Source of the DNA: Pseudomonadota bacterium
GTDB taxonomy: Bacteria; Pseudomonadota; Alphaproteobacteria; Rhizobiales; Beijerinckiaceae
Direction: 5' to 3'
DNA: 64,000 nucleotides
Assembly: GCA_023386155.1 (NCBI GenBank)
Contig: JAEWKH010000052.1
Coordinates: 6,860-70,859 of the forward strand
In this document: piece by piece, positions 8,084-16,995 of the stretch
Position numbering within the stretch: position 1 is the first letter of the stretch
How the letters are laid out: the number at the start of each line of letters is the position of its first letter
Translations under genes and position numbers: made by a program
Notes under the pieces: generated by a model
What the model saw: only the letters and a program-made list of their open reading frames with translations
Database searches by the model: none
What the model was told of the DNA's origin: nothing

Positions 8084-9274
8084 TCAGACGAGGCCGCGTT
8101 GCATGGCCCCGGTTCCCGCGCCAAGGGCCAGCAAGGCGACAGATGCCGAGAGGCCGCCGGACAGTGCTCCTGTCAGGTCGGTCAAGGCTCCGATGGCAAC
8201 GGGTCCAATGGCCTGCCCCAGGCCGAAGGCAACGGTCAGCACGCCGATGGCTGACGCCCAGGCCGAGGCGGGCAGATTGCGACGTACGAACGCGGTCGTG
8301 ACGGCAACAACGGCAAAGAACGTCGAGCCGAACACGGCGGCCGAGATCATGAGCGCTGGCATGCTGCTTGAGACCAGAGGCAGGGCTGCGCCAAAGGCCG
8401 TCACTGCCGTCAGCAGGCCGAAAACTCTCCCGTGCTTCTGCGATCTGAGCGCGCCTGACCACAGCCACGGGGATGCCATCCCGGCCAAGCCGATCAGAGA
8501 CCAGAACTGAGCCTGAACGAACGCACCATGGCCGCCTTCCTGAACCCAGGCGATCATGAAGGTCATGTAGGCAATATAGCCGGCGCCGAACAGAAAATAC
8601 CCGGCCAGCAGCAGAACCATCTGCGTGAGAGGGGCGGACTTGCGCCCCTCCTCGCTCCTGGAGTCTTCCTGACGACGCGCCAGGATCAGCCCGAGCGACA
8701 GCAGGAGCGACAGCAGCGCGAGTGCTCCCCAGGCATCCTGCCAGGCGCGCGGCCCCTCCCCGGCCAAGAGCAGCGGCACCGACATCCCCGACAGGAAGAT
8801 GCCAAGTCCCGGTCCGGCGTAGAACAACGCCAACAGGAACGCTCCTCGTTTCGGATGACGATGGGCTACGTGCGCGGCCAGGACGCCCCCCGCCACAAAG
8901 GAGAAACTGCCACCGAGGCCGGCAATGAAGCGGGCCCCCATAAGCCCCCAGAAACTGGCAATGCCGGCGCAGAGTCCGAGCGAGGCGACACATGCGATTG
9001 TACCGCTCACCATCACGGCAAATGCCCCGCTTCGTGCGATCACCCGCGATGCCAGCAAGGCGCCGAGAAGGTAGCCCAGGGCGTTCGAGGTGTTCATCCA
9101 GCCCGCCTCGGCATAGCTCCACCCGAGGCTCTCCCGCATGTCCGGCAGCAGGAGCGCATAGGCGAACCGCGCGATCCCAAGGCCGACTGCGGGAGCGAGC
9201 GCCAGGGCCAGCACGATCGATGCTCCTCCGGATCCACCTTTCGGCCATGGCTGGGTGCTCGACAACGTCGGCAT
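8084..9274 (-). CDS. YbfB/YjiJ-family MFS transporter
   Basis: Integral membrane transporter of 396 residues with about 12 hydrophobic segments. The start (LALAPAVGLGIARFAYALLLPDM) and the following GWSYAEAGWMNTSNALGYL are characteristic of YbfB/YjiJ transporters. Substrates in this family are poorly known; efflux of small organic compounds is the usual suggestion. It is divergent from an HxlR regulator across 80 bp, a common arrangement in which the regulator controls the exporter. The start ATG at 9274 follows AGGATGG. It converges with the asparaginase gene with only 33 bp between them. Confidence 0.9.
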   Translation of the reverse strand: MPTLSSTQPWPKGGSGGASIVLALALAPAVGLGIARFAYALLLPDMRESLGWSYAEAGWMNTSNALGYLLGALLASRVIARSGAFAVMVSGTIACVASLGLCAGIASFWGLMGARFIAGLGGSFSFVAGGVLAAHVAHRHPKRGAFLLALFYAGPGLGIFLSGMSVPLLLAGEGPRAWQDAWGALALLSLLLSLGLILARRQEDSRSEEGRKSAPLTQMVLLLAGYFLFGAGYIAYMTFMIAWVQEGGHGAFVQAQFWSLIGLAGMASPWLWSGALRSQKHGRVFGLLTAVTAFGAALPLVSSSMPALMISAAVFGSTFFAVVAVTTAFVRRNLPASAWASAIGVLTVAFGLGQAIGPVAIGALTDLTGALSGGLSASVALLALGAGTGAMQRGLV

Positions 9275-9354
9275 ATGGCACCATCCTGAGTATCGTAGAT
9301 GGACCCAGCATAAATTATCTAGGTTCGGAAATCAAACTCTGTTATCGTGCCGGA

Positions 9355-9891
9355 ATGCCAGCCGCTGAACCAAATACCGCCAAACATGCCGTTCGCTCTC
9401 CCGTGCCGCTTGCAGACTGCGCCCTTGCGCGTGCAATCCAGGCAATCGGCGACGGCTGGTCACTGCTGATTCTGCGTGAAGCGCTGTGTGGCGTCGAGCG
9501 CTTCGATGCCATGTGCGAGGATCTCGCGATCCCCCGCTCGGTCCTCGCCGAGCGCCTGTCCAGTCTGGTCGAAGCGGGCATTCTCGAGCAGACAACCTAC
9601 CGCGAACCAGGCCAGCGCTCGCGCAAGGCTTACGTTCTGTCCGACAAGGGGCGAGCGTTGATCCCGGCTCTGGCGGCGCTGCGAGCCTGGGCGGAAGACC
9701 ACCTTCCGGGAGGGCGATCGAGGCTGCGCCTGCACGACAAGGACGGCCACGAGATCTCCGCACATCTGCTGCGCGCGGACGGGACCAGGGTTGAGGATTT
9801 CTCGGGCATCAGGGCCGTGGCTGTGCCGCAGAAGCAGGGATCGCCCCGCCGCGGTCCGGCAGCAGGCCCCGAGAGTAGTCGTTCCAGGTAG
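9355..9891 (+). CDS. HxlR-family winged-helix regulator
   Basis: Regulator of 178 residues. The HxlR winged helix occupies about 18-110: CALARAIQAIGDGWSLLILRE, then F(D)AMCEDLAIPRSVLAERLSSLVEAGIL and a wing ending SDKGRALIPAL. The N-terminal cysteine (near residue 19) is the usual HxlR position and may sense thiol-reactive or electrophilic compounds. The tail after about 150 is Pro/Ser/Arg-rich and probably disordered. The ATG at 9355 is the natural start; the frame upstream overlaps the divergent MFS gene and is not coding. It probably controls the divergent MFS gene. Confidence 0.9.
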   Translation: MPAAEPNTAKHAVRSPVPLADCALARAIQAIGDGWSLLILREALCGVERFDAMCEDLAIPRSVLAERLSSLVEAGILEQTTYREPGQRSRKAYVLSDKGRALIPALAALRAWAEDHLPGGRSRLRLHDKDGHEISAHLLRADGTRVEDFSGIRAVAVPQKQGSPRRGPAAGPESSRSR

Positions 9892-9941
9892 ATGAGCGAC
9901 GACAGAAAATCGGGCGCGAGCTATCAGTCCATTCCAGCCCT

Positions 9942-10841
9942 CTAATCCAGCCCTGGAACTTGTGGCAGTCCGGCCACGAGATGATCGACGAGGGCGCGCA
10001 CCTTGCGTGGGAGAAATCGCCGCGACGGGTAGACGGCGTGCATCTCCATCGGAGGATAAGCGTAGTTGTGCATGACCTCCACCAATTCACCGTTCCGGAT
10101 CAGATCCTGCACCAAGGGAGCTTGGACCCCACCGACCCCGAGGCCCGCGCGGATTGCCTCGATGAGCACGAATGCATTGTTGGCCAGGAAGGTCGATCTG
10201 ACCTCGATCGCAACCAGGCCCTGAGGCCCCAAAAGGGTGAGCTGTTCGCCGGTAGGCACCCAGCTGAAGCGAACATGGGCGTGACGCGTCAGGTCCTCCG
10301 GCGTCTCGGGGCTGCCATGCTCCGCGATGTAACCCGGCGAGGCGACGAGGAGCCTGCGAAGCGTGCCGAGTTTGCGGGCGATGAAGTTGGGAGACTTCAG
10401 CGTTCCGAGCCGAACCGCCAGGTCGACGCCATCGCCGATGAGGTCGGCGATGTGATCGTCAAGGATCAACTCGACCGAGAGTCCCGGGTGCTGCCGGTGG
10501 AAGTCCACGATCAGGGGAGCCAGGTGCATCTGGCCGAGGCCGATCGGCGCCTGGACGCGTAGGCTGCCTTTCAACTCCCCCGATAAGCCCGCAATCATGT
10601 CCTCGGCCTCATCCGCCTCCTCCAGGATATTCTTTGCTCGCATGTAATAGGCTTCGCCCGCCTCGGAGAGAGCCAGGCTGCGCGTGCTGCGGTTGAACAG
10701 GCGCGTTCCAAGCCGTCGCTCGAGCCCAGCCATCTGCTGGCTGACGGCTGGCTGAGTCAGGCCAAGCTCCCGGGCAGCGGCTGATAGGCTTCCAAGTTCG
10801 GCTACCCGCACGAAGGTTTCCATTACGGCGAAGCGGTCCAT
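9942..10841 (-). CDS. LysR-family transcriptional regulator
   Basis: LysR regulator of 299 residues. The N-terminal helix-turn-helix is at about 1-60 (MDRFAVMETFVRVAELGSLS, AARELGLTQPAVSQQMAGLE), followed by a linker helix and a ligand-binding domain from about 90 on. The sequence is like the AaeR/DmlR subgroup, with FNRSTRSLALSEAG and GDGVDLAVRLG. It is divergent from the secreted SGNH esterase gene (128 bp between starts), which is its likely target. Its inducer is unknown. Confidence 0.93.
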   Translation of the reverse strand: MDRFAVMETFVRVAELGSLSAAARELGLTQPAVSQQMAGLERRLGTRLFNRSTRSLALSEAGEAYYMRAKNILEEADEAEDMIAGLSGELKGSLRVQAPIGLGQMHLAPLIVDFHRQHPGLSVELILDDHIADLIGDGVDLAVRLGTLKSPNFIARKLGTLRRLLVASPGYIAEHGSPETPEDLTRHAHVRFSWVPTGEQLTLLGPQGLVAIEVRSTFLANNAFVLIEAIRAGLGVGGVQAPLVQDLIRNGELVEVMHNYAYPPMEMHAVYPSRRFLPRKVRALVDHLVAGLPQVPGLD

Positions 10842-10969
10842 GGGACAATCATCTCAAAGTTCTGCTTATGAATGATAGTAGCGCAAGCCGCCTACGCAAA
10901 GGCCAGAGAAGAGATCATGTCTTGCCGGCCTGGCGCCGGCACGGCGTCACGATATCAGGAGCTCATGGC

Positions 10970-12286
10970 ATGTCCCGGGTACATCCCATATATTCAGCAT
11001 CGGAAAGCTGGCCTTCCCGCACGCTAAAATGGTTATCGGCGAAGAGAGTACTCCCCGCTTTTGCCCTTGTCGGCGCCCTGGCCGCGTCGGACATGACGGC
11101 GCGAGCGCAGGCGCCCCAAAACTGGATCGGCACCTGGACTGCAAGTCCGCAGGCGCAGTGGGACGGAGACTTTCCACTCTCGACGAATGTCCCCTTCAAT
11201 CTCTGGAACCAGACGATCCGCATGGTCATGCAGGTCAGCCTCGGCGGCAAGCGCACACGGGTCGTCTTGTCAAACGAGTACGGTTCGCGTCCTCTGGCGA
11301 TCGGCGCAGCCCATGTTGCGCTCGCCGACTCGGAGGCCAGAATCGTCGGCGGCTCGGATCGCCCTCTGACATTCGGCGGCGAAACTCGCGTGATCATTCC
11401 GCCAGGCGCCAAGGTGGTCAGCGATCCGACGGATCTCGACGTTCCGCCCCTTGGCGAACTCAGCGTGAGCCTGTTCCTGCCCGAAGCTACCCCGTTGTCG
11501 ACGTTCCACTGGGATGGTCGGCAAACCGCCTATATCGCAGCAGGCAATCTCGTTGCCGCTGATGACATCGAGGCGGAGTCGACGATCAGTGCCCGTGTAT
11601 TCGTCACCGGCATCCTTGTCGACGCTCCGAAGGCCTCCAGAGCCGTCGTAGCCATGGGCGACTCCATCACCGACGGAAACGGGTCGACGCCGAATGCAAA
11701 CAGCCGCTGGCCTGACTTTCTGGCCAGGCGTCTGGCGGACAAGAACGTAGCGGTTCTGAATGCGGGCATCTCCGGAGCACGCCTGTTGCAGGACCGCATG
11801 GGGTCCAACGCCCTGGCCCGCTTCGAGCGCGATGTCCTGAGCCAGCCTCATGTGAAGGCCGTCATTCTCCTGATGGGGATCAATGACATCGCCTGGCCCG
11901 GTACAGGCTTTGCTCCAGACGCGCCCCAGATCACATCCAAACAGATGATCGCCGGCTATCGGCTGCTGATCGCGCGAGCCAGGACCCATGGCGTGCGGAT
12001 TATCGGCGCAACGCTGACGCCCTTCGAGGGAGCTTTGGAAGACACGCCGCTGAAAGGCTATTTCAGCCTTGAGAAGGAGCAGACGCGTCAGGCCGTCAAT
12101 CAGTGGATCCGGACCGGCGGCGAGTTCGACGCTGTCGTCGACTTCGATGCCGTGACGCGCGATCCGCAAAACCTGACCCGCTTCCGGAACAACCTTGACT
12201 CGGGGGATCACCTTCACCCGAGCGACGACGGATACAAGGCGATGGCCGACGCAATCGAACTCCAGGCGTTGCTTGGAATGCCCTGA
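10970..12286 (+). CDS. Secreted SGNH/GDSL hydrolase
   Basis: Exported esterase of 438 residues. A signal peptide lies at about 20-47 (ending MTARAQA). An N-terminal beta-sandwich-like region (about 50-215) carries the WIGTWTASPQ and SNEYGSRPL motifs typical of this GDSL subgroup. The catalytic block I is GDS at 230-232 (S232), block III is GIND at 303-306, and block V is DHLHPS with D413 and H416. The start ATG at 10970 has AGGAG at 8 nt. Related proteins remove acyl groups from plant or microbial glycans. It is divergent from a LysR gene that probably regulates it. Confidence 0.9.
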   Translation: MSRVHPIYSASESWPSRTLKWLSAKRVLPAFALVGALAASDMTARAQAPQNWIGTWTASPQAQWDGDFPLSTNVPFNLWNQTIRMVMQVSLGGKRTRVVLSNEYGSRPLAIGAAHVALADSEARIVGGSDRPLTFGGETRVIIPPGAKVVSDPTDLDVPPLGELSVSLFLPEATPLSTFHWDGRQTAYIAAGNLVAADDIEAESTISARVFVTGILVDAPKASRAVVAMGDSITDGNGSTPNANSRWPDFLARRLADKNVAVLNAGISGARLLQDRMGSNALARFERDVLSQPHVKAVILLMGINDIAWPGTGFAPDAPQITSKQMIAGYRLLIARARTHGVRIIGATLTPFEGALEDTPLKGYFSLEKEQTRQAVNQWIRTGGEFDAVVDFDAVTRDPQNLTRFRNNLDSGDHLHPSDDGYKAMADAIELQALLGMP

Positions 12287-12639
12287 AGAACTCGATGGCA
12301 TCGCCCATTTGCTGGAGAACCAACGGCTGAGCGCCCCCGCCGGGGAACAACAATCGTGCTGGAAGAATGCTCATGCTTCAAGGATTGCAACAGAGCCGCC
12401 AGGACGGGCCCGTTTGACTTCCTTGCCGCGGAGCATATTCTCGGCTCCCCATGTTGAGCTTGCAGACCTTCAGCCGCGGCTTGCATCGCGCAGGTAACGT
12501 GATCGCGGGCACCTAACCCCGGGCTCCTTCGAGCGTCGCCGCGGCCGAGCCCGGGCCGAGAAAGCGGCCGGCCCTGCTCCGGCATGTGGCGGCTTTTTCA
12601 TCAAGCCCCGTGCCTCTCCGACCAATGAAGGGTGCTGCC
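12287..12639. other. Intergenic region without a recognisable gene (353 bp)
   Basis: Between the SGNH hydrolase and the LysR fragment. No frame shows convincing protein character. GC-rich partial inverted repeats near 12560-12600 could form a weak hairpin before the LysR fragment, but no clean terminator or operator is visible. Confidence 0.4.
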
Positions 12640-13410
12640 ATGGACATCGAACTCGCCCGAACCTTTCTGGCCATTGTCGAGGCTGGAAGCTTCGTCCGCG
12701 CCGCGGAGCGGGTGAACGTGACGCAAACCACCGTCAGCACCCGTGTCCGTTCGCTTGAGGACCAGCTCCGGCGCCCGGTCTTCATCCGCAACAAAGCCGG
12801 TGTGACCCTCACCTCCGCAGGCGAGCAGTTTTTGCGGTTCGCGCCGACCCTCGTGCAGGTCTGGGAGCGGGCCCGCCACCAGGTCGCGGTTCCGGAAGGG
12901 CGCAGGGCCGTCCTCGCGGTGGGAGGAGAGCTGACCTTCTGGAACCCTCTCCTCCTGAATTGGATGGTGTGGATGAGGCACAACGCCCCCGACATCGCCC
13001 TTCAGACCCAGGTCGGCCTCTCGGACGGCTTGTTGCGGCAGGTCGCCGACGGGGTGCTCGACCTCGCGGTGGTGGGCCGGATCACACTCGTGTTCTCCGC
13101 CCGTGACGAGAAGCACAACGACGCCGTCGCCCTCAGGCGCTTCATTCTGCAAGGCCTTCCCAGTCGGGAGACGGCCAGAGTTCAGGGAAAGCGATTGAAT
13201 TCCCAACACAATTCGTTCGTCACCTGGGCTGACCGATCATATGTTTCCCCGTTGAGGGACGGTATCATGATTGGCATACTTTCCCATTTTCGCTTGCCGA
13301 CACCGCCTGCTCTGGAGCAGCGCAGCGACCTGGAGAACTCGCTGCCTACGGACGAAGGGAGATGCCGGCAGGGACCTTCAGTTCCCCCTCCTCTCCATCC
13401 AAGTCGATGA
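12640..13410 (+). pseudogene. LysR-family regulator, C-terminal half lost
   Basis: Starts as a normal LysR protein: the HTH at 1-60 (MDIELARTFLAIVEAGSFVRAAERVNVTQTTVS), then linker and the first part of the ligand domain to about residue 150 (LRQVADGVLDLAVVG). After that the frame no longer reads like LysR. A short stretch (HNSFVTWADRS) may be left of the normal HxxxVDWGPDF-like region, and the last 45 residues are low-quality (NSLPTDEGRCRQGPSV). The frame stays open for 256 codons, against about 300 for the family. It looks like internal deletion and decay. The HTH could still be made. The ATG at 12640 is the LysR-typical start. Confidence 0.7.
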
Positions 13411-13852
13411 AGCGGCTATCCTTCGGGATCACAAGCCCCTCCCCGATCTTCGGCATCTCGGATAGAGCTGCACATGCTACAGCCGATCGCTCGCCCGAGG
13501 AGGTCTCCGTGCCGGTGAGCCGCATCGCAGACCGACCAGTTCCCTGGAAGCGTCCCTCAATCCGGATGTTCTGATCCGGAAACGTCCATCTGAAGCGCTG
13601 GCCTGTCTGTTCCCAGCGACCGGGCCACTCTCCCGGCTTGGTGCGAGAGGCATCGAAGATATACGGACTCACTTCACCGTCCATGAGTTCCCCTCCCCCG
13701 ACCCCTCCGCCGGGGTAGAAGGTGATCACGAACTGGGACTGATCAGAGGCACGGGTGCATTGCCAGAGCGAGCCGGCCAGACTCATGCCGTCCGCCCGGG
13801 CACCGAGGCTTGCCATGACCAATGCAACACCAGCGCTGGGGAGTGCCTTCAT
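13346..13852 (-). CDS. Secreted protein of unknown function
   Basis: Predicted exported protein of 168 residues. The start ATG at 13852 begins a signal peptide (KALPSAGVALVMASLGARADG) with cleavage near residue 20. The mature part begins SLAGSLWQCTRASDQSQ and contains WRWTFPDQNIRIEGRF-like strands, a second cysteine in SAVACAALSE, and no catalytic motif I recognise. One disulfide between the two cysteines is plausible. A beta-rich lipocalin-like or binding fold is a guess. It converges with, and overlaps by 65 bp, the tail of the decayed LysR gene, supporting the view that the LysR frame there is not functional. Confidence 0.65.
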   Translation of the reverse strand: MKALPSAGVALVMASLGARADGMSLAGSLWQCTRASDQSQFVITFYPGGGVGGGELMDGEVSPYIFDASRTKPGEWPGRWEQTGQRFRWTFPDQNIRIEGRFQGTGRSAMRLTGTETSSGERSAVACAALSEMPKIGEGLVIPKDSRFIDLDGEEGELKVPAGISLRP

Positions 13853-14208
13853 GGTTCTGATCTCACCCTCGGGAATCAATATCGGGCACCATCGCAGCCC
13901 GACCTTACCAGATGACTCCGGTCTGTCCCGGACAGAAGGGGCACGAGAATTTGGACGGCAGGCCGTGCGATGGAGGACGCCCCTCATGGAAGGGCGCGCA
14001 ATCGCATTGTGCTAACGCATCGTGCGAAAAAATGGACCCGGTTTTTCGCCCCGACGATGCATCAGCTTAGAGAAGAAGCATCGGATCCAAAATCCGACAC
14101 CAGTTTTGGATCCGCTGCTTTAGCTGGCGCCGGCGCCTGCTTACTCCCTCGATTCTCGCCGACAACGAGTGAAAGGGAGGATGTCGGTCATCCCGGCTGC
14201 CTGGGTGA
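13853..14208. other. Intergenic region holding a palindromic repeat (356 bp)
   Basis: Between the divergent secreted-protein start and the HWE kinase stop. Its middle is a copy of the repeat family described at 14014-14118. The flanks have no convincing coding frame. Confidence 0.5.
14014..14118. repeat. Two-module palindromic intergenic repeat, copy 1
   Basis: Module A: ACGCATCGTGCGAAAAA near 14015 pairs with TTTTTCGC and ACGATGC near 14042-14060 as nested inverted repeats around ATGGACCCGG. Module B: GGATCCAAAA (14083-14092) and TTTTGGATCC (14104-14113) form a 10-bp stem. The same two modules occur at 63811-63928; module A with the start of B at 50921; module B alone at 54504. Unlike copies 2 and 4, this copy is not fused to a gene end. 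Confidence 0.8.
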
Positions 14209-15252
14209 TCAGTATTCCGGTACGAGGCGATCCTCAACGAGAGGGATCTCCATGTGACAGGATAGCCCCTCAGGGTCATAGGCAATGCTGATCGTTGCAT
14301 GGCATTGATGGGTCAGCACCCGATGCAGCAGGGTCGAACCGAAGCCCTTGCGCCTCGGCTGTTCCACTGCAGGACCTCCCCGCTCCACCCAGTCGATGGC
14401 GAGCTGGCGCCCGGCGGCCCCATCGCGCATTGCCCAACTCACGGAGATCTGCCCGCCCGGCACTGAGAGTGCCCCATGCTTGGCAGCGTTCGTGGTCAGT
14501 TCATGCACGGCCATGCCGACCGGCACGGCCAGATCCGCCGAAAGCTCCACGGGCGGCCCGTCAAGGGTGATCCGCTGCTTCGCGCCATCGTCGTAATGGC
14601 CCAGCTCGTTCCTGAACATCGCAATCAGTGGCGCCGTCTGCCAATAGTCTTCGGTCAGGAGGTTGTGGGTGTTGGCGAGCGACACGATCCGGTCCGCAAA
14701 GGAGCGGTAGAACTCTTCTACGGAGTGCGTGGAGCGGGCCGTCGCTCCGAGAAGCCCCTGGACCGTTGCGAGGGTATTCTTGACCCGGTGATGGAGCTCG
14801 CGGATCAGGAGCGCCTGACGCTCCTGCGTTCGTTGCCGCTCCTCGAGATGGGCCGCGACCTCCCTCTGCCGTTGCCGCGCTCGAAAGGCGGACCTGACGG
14901 CGCTCACCAGCACGGCCGGATGGAACGGCCGCTCCAGCACCGTGACGTTCCCGAGCAACTCGGTCAGGTGCTCGACGGGCTCGCCGCCACGATAGGTCAG
15001 CAATATGAAAGGGAAGTCGGACCAGGGCGGCTGCCGCTCGATCCACTCCGCAAGTTCCCGGCGATTGGCACTCAGGAGCGCCTCCTCCGTGATCACCGCA
15101 CAGGACGTCCCTTCCAATCCTGCGACAAGCGCCTCGAGGCTGGGGCAGGTCGAAGCCAGAATCCCGACTTCGCCGAGGATCGCCGATGCGACTGCGCCAT
15201 CTCGCCCGTGTGGGGCGAGGATCAGCACGGACACCTCATCGGCCTCCATCAT
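14209..15252 (-). CDS. HWE-family sensor histidine kinase with degenerate receiver domain
   Basis: Cytoplasmic kinase of about 347 residues. Residues 5-125 resemble a response-regulator receiver (VSVLILAPHG, ending VTVLERPFHPAVLVSAV), but the phospho-acceptor region reads AVITEEAL, so the Asp is replaced by Glu: a pseudo-receiver. A coiled linker leads to the H-box ELHHRVKNTLATVQG (about 152-166), then the N-box HELTTNAAKHGAL and a WVE motif typical of HWE kinases. The start is uncertain; ATG at 15252 is chosen over GTG at 15264, where the ribosome site is too close. It overlaps the KaiC-like gene upstream by 17 bp, so the two are coupled. Confidence 0.87.
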   Translation of the reverse strand: MMEADEVSVLILAPHGRDGAVASAILGEVGILASTCPSLEALVAGLEGTSCAVITEEALLSANRRELAEWIERQPPWSDFPFILLTYRGGEPVEHLTELLGNVTVLERPFHPAVLVSAVRSAFRARQRQREVAAHLEERQRTQERQALLIRELHHRVKNTLATVQGLLGATARSTHSVEEFYRSFADRIVSLANTHNLLTEDYWQTAPLIAMFRNELGHYDDGAKQRITLDGPPVELSADLAVPVGMAVHELTTNAAKHGALSVPGGQISVSWAMRDGAAGRQLAIDWVERGGPAVEQPRRKGFGSTLLHRVLTHQCHATISIAYDPEGLSCHMEIPLVEDRLVPEY

Positions 15253-16753
15253 CGTCGGTCTCACGCTCCTCTAGAAGCGAGGCGCGCTTGCCTTCGAACG
15301 TCGGTACGCCCGTCAACACACCCCGGAACTGCTCCAGCGGCGGACCAACGCGTAAACCCTGGCTGTCGATCCGAAACTCCCTGATCGTATCCTCGTGCGA
15401 ACCCGTGCGCCGCTTCACGACCGACAGGGCCCGCCGGATGCGGCCGCCGGCTTCGAAGAAGCGCAGAAGGACGACGGCATCGCTGAGATAGGTCAGGTCG
15501 ATCGGCGAGATCATATGACCGACCATCCCGTGCTGCGCCAAGATCAGGATCGTTACTACGCCCTGCTGGTTGAGGTAGGTGAGGAGCTCGTGCATCTGGA
15601 GCACGTTGAAGGGCTGCTCCGGCATTGCGTTCAGATAGCCCGTCAGGCTGTCGATCAAGACAAGCTTGGCACCGCCCTCCTCAACGGCATCCCGTACCCG
15701 GCCGGCGAACTCCCCCGGAGAAATGTCCGCCGGATCGATCTGCTGGATGCGGAGCCGCCCCGCCTCCACGTGTGGCGCCAGGTCGAATCCAACGCCCTTG
15801 GCCCGTTGCAGAAGAATACCGACGGTCTCGTCGAAGCTGATCATCAGAGCCGGCTCGTCACGCTCCAGGGCGGCCCAGAGATAGCCGAGCGCCAGCGTGG
15901 ACTTGCCGGCTCCGGAGGGTCCAACAACGAGAGTGCTCGTTCCGCGGCTCAAGCCGCCGCCGAGAATGGCATCGAGTTCTCCGATACCGCTGGGAATCGT
16001 CTCAAACGCGAACGAGGCATGATGATCGGCCGCCACGAGGCGGGGAAAGACCCGCACTCCTCCGCGCTGGATGACCATATCGTGGTAGCCTCCCCGGAAA
16101 GCGGCACCCCGCATCTTCGTAACATTGAGCCGGCGCCGCTCCGATCCATAGACCGGGATAACCTGCTCAAGGCGGATCACCGCGTGGCTGATCGAGTGCA
16201 GGTTGAGATCGTCCTGTTCGGACGTGAGATCGTCCAGCATGAGGACTGTGGCATTGTTGAGGAGGAAATAGCTCTTCAGCGCCAGGACCTGCCGCCGGTA
16301 ACGCAGGGAGCCTTGGGACAGGAGCCGAATCTCGGAGAGTGAATCGAACACCACCCGGCTCGGCTTCACCCTCTCGATCTCGGCCAGGGCCATGCGGACG
16401 GTCTCGCCCAGCTCCAGGTCGGACGCATAAACCAGGCTCTGCTGCTGCTTCGGGTCGAGGTTCAATTCCGGCGGCACCAGTTCGAAGATGTCGATCCCCT
16501 CGAGCGACCAGCCGTGGCGGGAGGCGACAGTCAGAAGCTCGCGCTTGCTCTCGGACAAGGTAATGTAAAGGCAGGTTTCACCCAGGGCGGCCCCGGCGCG
16601 CAGGAATTGGAGGCCGAGCGTGGTCTTGCCCGAGCCCGGCCGCCCCTCGATCAGATGAGCGCGGTTAGCGGCATACCCGCCGACCAGGATGTCGTCGAGG
16701 CCCGGAACCCCAGTCGGGATCGAGGCAGCGTCGGAGGACGATGAAAGCATCAT
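15236..16753 (-). CDS. KaiC-like protein with two RecA-type ATPase domains
   Basis: Protein of about 505 residues with tandem KaiC/RecA domains, as in the cyanobacterial clock protein. Walker A motifs are GRPGSGKTT (about 37-45) and GPSGAGKST (about 278-286). Walker B-like strands are RVVFDSLSE in domain one and KLVLIDSLTG in domain two. Outside cyanobacteria such proteins occur without KaiA/KaiB, often beside sensor kinases, and are thought to act in signalling. The product may form hexamers. It overlaps the HWE kinase gene and is divergent from a Crp/Fnr regulator. A TTG start 12 bp earlier is possible; ATG at 16753 is preferred. Confidence 0.9.
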   Translation of the reverse strand: MMLSSSSDAASIPTGVPGLDDILVGGYAANRAHLIEGRPGSGKTTLGLQFLRAGAALGETCLYITLSESKRELLTVASRHGWSLEGIDIFELVPPELNLDPKQQQSLVYASDLELGETVRMALAEIERVKPSRVVFDSLSEIRLLSQGSLRYRRQVLALKSYFLLNNATVLMLDDLTSEQDDLNLHSISHAVIRLEQVIPVYGSERRRLNVTKMRGAAFRGGYHDMVIQRGGVRVFPRLVAADHHASFAFETIPSGIGELDAILGGGLSRGTSTLVVGPSGAGKSTLALGYLWAALERDEPALMISFDETVGILLQRAKGVGFDLAPHVEAGRLRIQQIDPADISPGEFAGRVRDAVEEGGAKLVLIDSLTGYLNAMPEQPFNVLQMHELLTYLNQQGVVTILILAQHGMVGHMISPIDLTYLSDAVVLLRFFEAGGRIRRALSVVKRRTGSHEDTIREFRIDSQGLRVGPPLEQFRGVLTGVPTFEGKRASLLEERETDDDGGR

Positions 16754-16928
16754 GCAAAATCTCAACGGGTAAGGGGTCTTGGCTGCTTCGGCGCTCCCCC
16801 ACGGAGCTCACCAGATTCGAGCCCGCTGCGCGGGCCGGCATGGTCGTCTAACCGGAGGCGCTTTTGTTCTCTTGTAGACACGAGTGGCCGCCCTGTCTGT
16901 CCACATGTGCACATATGGTTGCGGTTAT

Positions 16929-16942
16929 GTTCACAAATGAAC
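16929..16942. promoter_or_regulatory. Inverted repeat GTTCA-N4-TGAAC in the KaiC-like/Crp divergent promoter
   Basis: A perfect 5-bp inverted repeat with 4-bp spacer lies 54 bp before the Crp/Fnr start, within an AT-richer stretch that also has CACATGTG and CATATG palindromes (16904-16918). It is a candidate operator, possibly for the Crp/Fnr protein itself. Not proven. Confidence 0.35.
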
Positions 16943-16995
16943 GTATGTCGAGCTGGCGCGTTGCATCTGCCGTAGCCGGTGGAGAAAGATCCCTG

